Below are positions 61,915 through 64,000 of a stretch of 64,000 bases of DNA, one piece after another. Position numbers and translations under genes: made by a program. Location: NCBI RefSeq assembly GCF_000455485.1, contig NZ_CBQR020000010.1, positions 1 to 64,000 of the forward strand, in the 5' to 3' direction. The first letter of the stretch is position 1; each line of letters starts with the position of its first letter. Source of the DNA: Gorillibacterium massiliense. Lineage in GTDB: Bacteria; Bacillota; Bacilli; Paenibacillales; NBRC-103111. Under the pieces are notes generated by a model. It ran no database searches and was not told the DNA's origin. It saw nothing but the letters and a program-made list of their open reading frames with translations.

Positions 61915-61949
61915 AAGTTCACTTTTATCAGAAAAGGAGAATGGGAATA

Positions 61950-62237
61950 ATGATTAATCATCCGGCATGGGAAAGATTGTATTTGGCAGTAGACTATTTG
62001 GCAAGTAGCAATTTGAACTTGGAAGATAGATTGAGATTAGTCTTGGAGGATCACTTAATAATTTTGAGGGAACAAGAATTTAAGAGTGTTCGTGCAAAAG
62101 AGCTTTTTAACAATATTATCAAGTATAAAAGTAGTATCAAAATATTAGCACAAGAACCGAATGAGGATTTGGTTAAACTAGCTAAAAACATAGTATCTCT
62201 TTTGAATCAAATTACTTATTTCGAAGACCAAGATTAA
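61950..62237 (+). CDS. Hypothetical helical protein
   Basis: A 95-residue helical protein (HPAWERLYLAVDYLASSNLNLEDRLRLVLEDHL). AAAAGGAG precedes the ATG at 61950; an ATG at 61941 is too close to it. No family recognised. Confidence 0.6.
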   Translation: MINHPAWERLYLAVDYLASSNLNLEDRLRLVLEDHLIILREQEFKSVRAKELFNNIIKYKSSIKILAQEPNEDLVKLAKNIVSLLNQITYFEDQD

Positions 62238-62276
62238 CGATGAAAGGTCAATTTTTTCTGGAAATTGAGGTCGGCT

Positions 62277-62681
62277 ATGCGTAAGTATTCATTTGAAGAA
62301 ATTGAAAAGATTCATGAGGAAGCCAAAGGTAAAATACATGCATGGAATATAGATTATCAAAATAATTATTTTTTAAAAAAGTCAGTTAATATGAATGAAG
62401 TAATACAGATTAGTCTTATAAAGCCAGAGTATTTCAAACTTTTGCCAATTGATAACGAAGATAGGCTAACTATTGAATCACTTATTTTAGGATACAAAAA
62501 TCATGATGACATACCTCCGGTAATCTTAAAAATGTCACACGAAGGAAGCTACGATATTATCGACGGTCTTCATCGTTTATCGGCAATGAATATGATCGGA
62601 ATTATAGAATTTGAAGCATTTGTTTTAGTTGTAGAAAGTGATAAAAAATCCATTTCATGCAAAGGAGATGGGATATGTTAG
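62277..62681 (+). CDS. ParB/Srx-fold protein
   Basis: A 134-residue protein. DDIPPVILKMSHEGSYDIIDGLHRLSAMNMIGI carries the DGxHRxxA motif of the ParB N-terminal/sulfiredoxin fold, which binds nucleotides (CTP or ATP) in known members. No helix-turn-helix or ParA gene is present, so it is not a partition ParB. Many phages and islands carry such stand-alone domains. GAGGTC lies before the ATG. It overlaps the next gene by 7 bases. Confidence 0.7.
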   Translation: MRKYSFEEIEKIHEEAKGKIHAWNIDYQNNYFLKKSVNMNEVIQISLIKPEYFKLLPIDNEDRLTIESLILGYKNHDDIPPVILKMSHEGSYDIIDGLHRLSAMNMIGIIEFEAFVLVVESDKKSISCKGDGIC

Positions 62682-62908
62682 AGGATATGAATAAACAATT
62701 GGCTGACGAGGAACTAGAGCACTGCTACATAGAGATTTATAACTGGAGACAGGTTGGTACTCTTGAGGTAGGCAGCAAATTGCGTGAAGTGGAGAACGAA
62801 TATAAACTCAGATCGGGGAACAAAGATTACCCAATTCATAAGATGCCAGAACATATCCTATTTGAGATTGCAACAAGAAAGTATCGTGAAGATGGTATTA
62901 ATGTTTGA
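62675..62908 (+). CDS. Hypothetical protein
   Basis: A 77-residue acidic protein (DEELEHCYIEIYNWRQVGTLEVGSKLREVENEY). AAAGGAGATGGG lies before the ATG at 62675. It overlaps the ParB-like gene and may be translated with it. No family recognised. Confidence 0.6.
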   Translation: MLEDMNKQLADEELEHCYIEIYNWRQVGTLEVGSKLREVENEYKLRSGNKDYPIHKMPEHILFEIATRKYREDGINV

Positions 62909-62950
62909 ACGAAATCACTCATTTATGGGAATTTAGGGGGAGAGTTGTTT

Positions 62951-63133
62951 ATGAAAAGTAGTCATATCCTTCATAGAACCACAGCTACTTTGAGATATGT
63001 AAATTCTATGTTGTTGAATTTGCGCAGCCGAGTGCCAGATAAGCATTATAAGGAAATTGAGGCTTTACGAAAAGATATCGAAGAAGCAATTGAGTCATTT
63101 GAAAGTGCTGCGATAGATGATGAAGAAGATTGA
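62951..63133 (+). CDS. Small helical protein
   Basis: A 60-residue helical protein ending in an acidic tail (ALRKDIEEAIESFESAAIDDEED). GGGGGAGAG lies before the ATG (a TTG at 62945 is possible). Unknown function. Confidence 0.55.
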   Translation: MKSSHILHRTTATLRYVNSMLLNLRSRVPDKHYKEIEALRKDIEEAIESFESAAIDDEED

Positions 63134-63174
63134 ATGAAATAAAATAACGGTTTGATTGGGAAAGGGAGAAAAGA

Positions 63175-63390
63175 ATGCCAGCAATTATTTTAAAGTTATC
63201 GGAGTTTAATCATGAGGTTTTCGACGCTGATACTGCTGTTGAAGTGGAAGTCCCAAAAGATGGAGGCGTAACACATGACACTTTTAGTTTCTTTTTTGAA
63301 AATAAGGGCGAAAACAAAAAATACTCATTCACTTTAACAAAAGACGGTATGGATAAGTTGATTCATTTCTATAAACAAGTAGTAGAATAA
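63175..63390 (+). CDS. Hypothetical protein
   Basis: A 71-residue, probably beta-rich protein (VEVEVPKDGGVTHDTFSFFFENKGENKKYSFTLTKDGMDKLI). AAAGGGAG precedes the ATG. Unknown function. Confidence 0.6.
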   Translation: MPAIILKLSEFNHEVFDADTAVEVEVPKDGGVTHDTFSFFFENKGENKKYSFTLTKDGMDKLIHFYKQVVE

Positions 63391-63419
63391 AGCGATGATT
63401 TCAAAGGAAGTGTAATAGG

Positions 63420-63728
63420 GTGAATATGTGGGCAGAAGATAATGTAGCTTTTATTTCGATGATTAATGCATTTGGTATGATATTTCTGACAATTATCTAT
63501 GTAGTTTTTACGATATTGATACAAAGGGCAAACCAAAAAGTAGTTGAACAGAATGAAGTAATCAGGAAAGAGAACAATAGTCCAAATGTAATTGTGTACT
63601 TTGATATGAGTATATTCAATATGCTCGATTTAATAGTAAAGAACATTGGAAGAGGTGCTGCAACCAACATTATAGCAACAATCGAAGCTGAAAATGAAAT
63701 TGTTAATGAAAAATACTTAAAACAGTAA
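63420..63728 (+). CDS. Membrane protein with one helix, probably truncated
   Basis: A 102-residue protein with one N-terminal membrane segment (ISMINAFGMIFLTIIYVVFTILI), a short coiled coil, then a cytoplasmic beta domain start (SPNVIVYFDMSIFNMLDLIVKNIGRGAATNI). Proteins with this plan normally run to about 180-200 residues; here the frame stops right before the integrase remnant, so the 3' part seems lost. AAAGGAAG precedes the GTG; an ATG two codons later is an alternative. Confidence 0.6.
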   Translation: MNMWAEDNVAFISMINAFGMIFLTIIYVVFTILIQRANQKVVEQNEVIRKENNSPNVIVYFDMSIFNMLDLIVKNIGRGAATNIIATIEAENEIVNEKYLKQ

Positions 63729-63755
63729 TTTGCACCTCAGTTGGAACACAGTTAA

Positions 63756-64000
63756 CGCCAAGAAAATCTAATGCGTTCATTTTATGCAATTATTGAAAAA
63801 ACAAGAGTCAAGAAGATCAGGTTTCACGACCTGAGACATACACATTGTACAATGCTACTCGGAATGGATATTCATCCTAAAAAAGTTGCGGAGCGGGTTG
63901 GACATAAGGATAGTCGAATGATGGATCGGTATAGCCACATAGTGCCCAACATGCAGAAGGAGACAGCAAATAGATTTGGGGATATGTTTTATAAGAAAGC
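63756..64000 (+). pseudogene. Tyrosine integrase, 5'-truncated C-terminal fragment (runs off the window)
   Basis: From a stop at 63753-63755 the frame is open and codes the C-terminal catalytic part of a phage-type tyrosine recombinase. The box II residues lie in KIRFHDLRHTHCTMLL. VAERVGHKDSRMMDRYSHIVP carries the catalytic His and the nucleophile Tyr. The N-terminal arm-binding and core-binding parts and the first catalytic Arg are missing, so it is a remnant. Its end lies beyond base 64000. Confidence 0.85.

Overview
The window is chromosomal DNA from an endospore-forming, low-to-mid GC Firmicute, most likely a Paenibacillaceae member (Paenibacillus-like). The evidence is the sporulation genes spoIIGA-sigE-sigG, the ylm-divIVA cluster, frequent TTG/GTG starts behind strong Shine-Dalgarno sites, and the acetyl branch of diaminopimelate synthesis. 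No taxonomic search was possible, so the genus is an inference.

Left part (1-34.4 kb) is core genome. The division and wall cluster is murB (cut by the window edge), murA, divIB, ftsA, ftsZ. It runs into spoIIGA-sigE and sigG, then ylmC, pgeF (ylmD), ylmE, sepF, ylmG, ylmH and divIVA. Readable regulatory sites fit the Bacillus sporulation model: a SigH-type promoter before ftsA, Spo0A boxes and a long-spacer promoter before spoIIGA, and a SigF-type promoter before sigG. Next come a YteA/YlyA DksA-like gene facing lspA-rluD, patA, a PadR/HAAS pair, rmuC, an HPr-like gene, and dapL and dapH on the minus strand. PatA, DapH and DapL together give the N-acetyl route to diaminopimelate. The pyrimidine operon pyrR-pyrB-pyrC-carA-carB-pyrF-pyrE has a clear PyrR-bound attenuator but lacks pyrK and pyrD. 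A PgpA-like gene, two CAU-anticodon tRNAs (initiator Met and probable Ile2) and a polyphosphate kinase 2 gene close this part.

Middle part (34.4-51.3 kb) is a phage-derived contractile particle locus without head genes. A minus-strand XRE repressor and ImmA/IrrE-type metalloprotease face an ArpU-like late regulator across a switch region with repeated palindromic operators. Downstream lie a putative tail terminator, sheath, tube, tail chaperone with a probable -1 frameshift, tape measure, LysM/gpX, gpD hub, an enlarged spike, gpU, gp25, gpJ, gpI, two fibres, XhlA, a DUF1906 endolysin and an A118-type holin. There is no terminase, portal, capsid, protease or integrase inside it. I read it as an R-type tailocin (phage tail-like bacteriocin), and it is the most interesting system here.

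Right part (51.3-59.2 kb) is mostly minus-strand accessory and housekeeping genes: a secreted nuclease lipoprotein, DinB and alpha/beta hydrolase genes, an AhpD-like protein, and a TIGR03916 radical SAM/TIGR03915 pair whose promoter carries a LexA box, plus a lipoprotein and a GNAT acetyltransferase. From about 59.28 kb the DNA becomes AT-rich. It starts at a 3' tRNA fragment with its terminator (a likely attachment-site scar), then holds a row of small unrecognised plus-strand genes including a possible PD-(D/E)XK nuclease and a ParB/Srx-fold protein. It ends in a 5'-truncated tyrosine integrase. This looks like a decayed integrative island that continues past the window.
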